Shown here: positions 62,629 to 64,000 of the stretch, in pieces
Layout of the letters: each line of letters begins with the position of its first letter
How positions within the stretch are numbered: position 1 is the stretch's first letter
NCBI GenBank assembly: GCA_030539495.1
Contig: JAUNRX010000002.1
Coordinates: 32,740-96,739, forward strand
Source: a bacterium
GTDB taxonomy: Bacteria; Bacillota; Clostridia; Lachnospirales; Lachnospiraceae
DNA: 64,000 nucleotides
Reading direction: 5' to 3'
Notes under the pieces: generated by a model
Databases searched by the model: none
What the model was told of the DNA's origin: nothing
What the model saw: the letters and a program-made list of their open reading frames with translations, nothing else
Program-made: the position numbers and the translations under genes

Positions 62629-64000
62629 TTATTCTTCTACTGATTCAACTTCGTTTTCTTCATCATAAGCAAGTGCTTTAACACTTAAGCTGATTTTTTT
62701 ATCTTCAAGGTTGAAATCAACAACTTTAGCAGTAATTTCTTGTCCTACTGTTAAAGCGTCTGCTGGTTTTTCAACGTGTTCTTTGGAGATTTGAGAAACG
62801 TGAAGTAAAGCGTCAACGCCTGCTTCTAATTCTACAAATGCACCAAAGTCAGTCATACGAGCAACTCTACCAGTTACAACGTTACCAACTGCATATTTTT
62901 CTTCTGCTGTAGCCCATGGGTTAGTATCAGCAAATTTTAAGCTAAGTGCAATTTTTGTTCCTTGGATATCTTTAATGAGAACTTTAACAGTTTCTCCAAC
63001 TTTAAAGATTTTCTTAGGATTTTCAACACGTCCCCAAGACATTTCAGAAATGTGAAGTAAACCGTCTACTCCGCCTAAATCTATAAATGCACCAAAATCA
63101 GTTACGTTTTTAACAGTACCTTCTACTGTCATACCTACGCTGATTTTTTCCATTAATTCTTTTTGTTTTGCAGCTCTTTCTTTCACGATTAATTGTTTAC
63201 GATCGCCAATGATTCTTCTGCGTTTAGGGTTGAATTCGCTGATTACGAATTCGATTTCTTGATCTTTGTATTTAGATAAATCTTTTTCGTAAGAATCAGA
63301 TACTAAACTAGCTGGAATGAATACTCTGGATTCATCAACTACAACTGTAAGACCACCGTCTACTACAGCTGAAACCTTAGCTTTTAAGATTTCTTTGTTT
63401 TCGAAAGCTTCTTCTAATCTCTTGCTTCCTTTTTCTGCTGCTAATCTCTTGTAAGTAAGAAGTACTTGGCCTTCTCCATCGTTTACTTTAAGAACTTTAG
63501 CTTCCATTGTGTCGCCAATTTTAACAGCATCTCTTAAATCTACATTAGATTGATTTGTATATTCGTTTCTAGTAATAATACCATCTGCTTTGTAGCCTAT
63601 GTTTAAGACGATTTCGTCTTCTTTCACACTGATTACAGTGCCTTCGACAACCTCTCCGTTGTGTATTGTTACTAATGATTCTTCTAATAATTGTTCAAAA
63701 CTCATCTCTGACATGTTAGTATGAACCTCCTCAATTATTTTATTTGGGGTTGAAGCCCCTGCGGTAATACCTACGCTACGAAAAGATTTAAATCGCTCTA
63801 AATCTAGGTCAACAAGTGTCTGTATATAATAAGTATTAGGACATTCTTTTTTACTTATCTCATAGAGCTTCTGTGTGTTTGAACTGTGTTTTCCACCTAT
63901 TACAATCATTGCGTCAGACTCTTTCGCTAATTCCTTAGCTTCTCCCTGACGTTCCTCGGTAGCGTTACAAATTGTATTTAAAGCAAGTATATCATAACCC
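62629..64000 (-). CDS. IspH (HMB-PP reductase) fused to ribosomal protein S1 (5' end off window)
   Basis: The window holds the last 456 codons. The first part is the C-terminus of IspH, the final enzyme of the MEP isoprenoid pathway: the Fe-S cysteine region [11 protein letters not shown], then [17 protein letters not shown] and [17 protein letters not shown]. It runs in frame into four S1 RNA-binding repeats (starting about [11 protein letters not shown], then [26 protein letters not shown] and [14 protein letters not shown]). This fusion is known from Clostridia. An internal ATG at 63714 with AGGAGG 11 bases upstream (63726-63731) could allow S1 to be made alone. Confidence 0.94.
   Translation of the reverse strand, partial: GYDILALNTICNATEERQGEAKELAKESDAMIVIGGKHSSNTQKLYEISKKECPNTYYIQTLVDLDLERFKSFRSVGITAGASTPNKIIEEVHTNMSEMSFEQLLEESLVTIHNGEVVEGTVISVKEDEIVLNIGYKADGIITRNEYTNQSNVDLRDAVKIGDTMEAKVLKVNDGEGQVLLTYKRLAAEKGSKRLEEAFENKEILKAKVSAVVDGGLTVVVDESRVFIPASLVSDSYEKDLSKYKDQEIEFVISEFNPKRRRIIGDRKQLIVKERAAKQKELMEKISVGMTVEGTVKNVTDFGAFIDLGGVDGLLHISEMSWGRVENPKKIFKVGETVKVLIKDIQGTKIALSLKFADTNPWATAEEKYAVGNVVTGRVARMTDFGAFVELEAGVDALLHVSQISKEHVEKPADALTVGQEITAKVVDFNLEDKKISLSVKALAYDEENEVESVEE

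Overview
The window comes from an AT-rich, anaerobic, spore-forming Firmicute. Gene content and order suggest a Lachnospiraceae-type Clostridium relative; this is inferred from the genes, not from a database search. Supporting signs are an IspH-ribosomal protein S1 fusion, spore germination genes, SpoIIM, a sodium-pumping biotin decarboxylase, indolepyruvate:ferredoxin oxidoreductase, a secreted mannanase and a CheR methyltransferase. Most genes lie on the minus strand. No rRNA, tRNA, CRISPR array, prophage or intact transposon was seen.

Layout: 1-4526 is a five-gene biotin-dependent carboxyltransferase and sodium-pump cluster. 4527-5238 is non-coding, with an array of alternating GGGTA/TACCC motifs and tandem hairpins. 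5239-8662 is a two-component system followed by a D,D-carboxypeptidase. 8846-12675 is a germination receptor operon in which the B and C subunits are fused; it is preceded by a 46-codon small ORF and a sigma-G-like promoter. 12987-16553 holds a membrane-protein/cytidylate-kinase-like fusion, a DMT exporter and a Ca2+/H+ antiporter. 16611-18845 is an ABC-F ATPase gene behind a 25-codon leader peptide and an intrinsic terminator, which is the layout of a ribosome-sensing attenuator. 18869-21504 is an accessory patch: an unknown protein, a decayed GlcG-like gene, pduL and a 41-aa protein.

21690-26796 is an ABC export cassette with a lipoprotein, facing a divergent LytTR regulator whose receiver lacks the phosphoacceptor Asp. 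26867-32073 carries scpAB, a degenerate site-2-protease-like protein, a phosphoesterase, a second D,D-carboxypeptidase and an Ig-like membrane protein. 32145-39061 is a glycan patch: a GH13 enzyme, an AraC regulator and a large secreted GH26 mannanase. 39351-46265 covers aromatic metabolism: an operon for a sodium symporter, IorAB, PaaK and an ACT protein, divergent from DAHP synthase.

46323-64000 is largely housekeeping: a XerD-like protein with altered catalytic residues, spoIIM and nudF (an order like that of Bacillus), rny, recX, recA with a LexA box, ilvA, ftsY, smc, rnc, acpP, plsX, cheR and ispH-rpsA. SMC, ScpA and ScpB together make a complete condensin set within the window.

The strongest candidates for new biology are the ABC-F leader/attenuator, the pseudo-receiver regulator with a non-canonical start codon, the GerB-GerC fusion that keeps an internal ribosome binding site, the XerD homologue lacking catalytic residues, and two unexplained structured intergenic regions (4786-5187 and 53281-53411).
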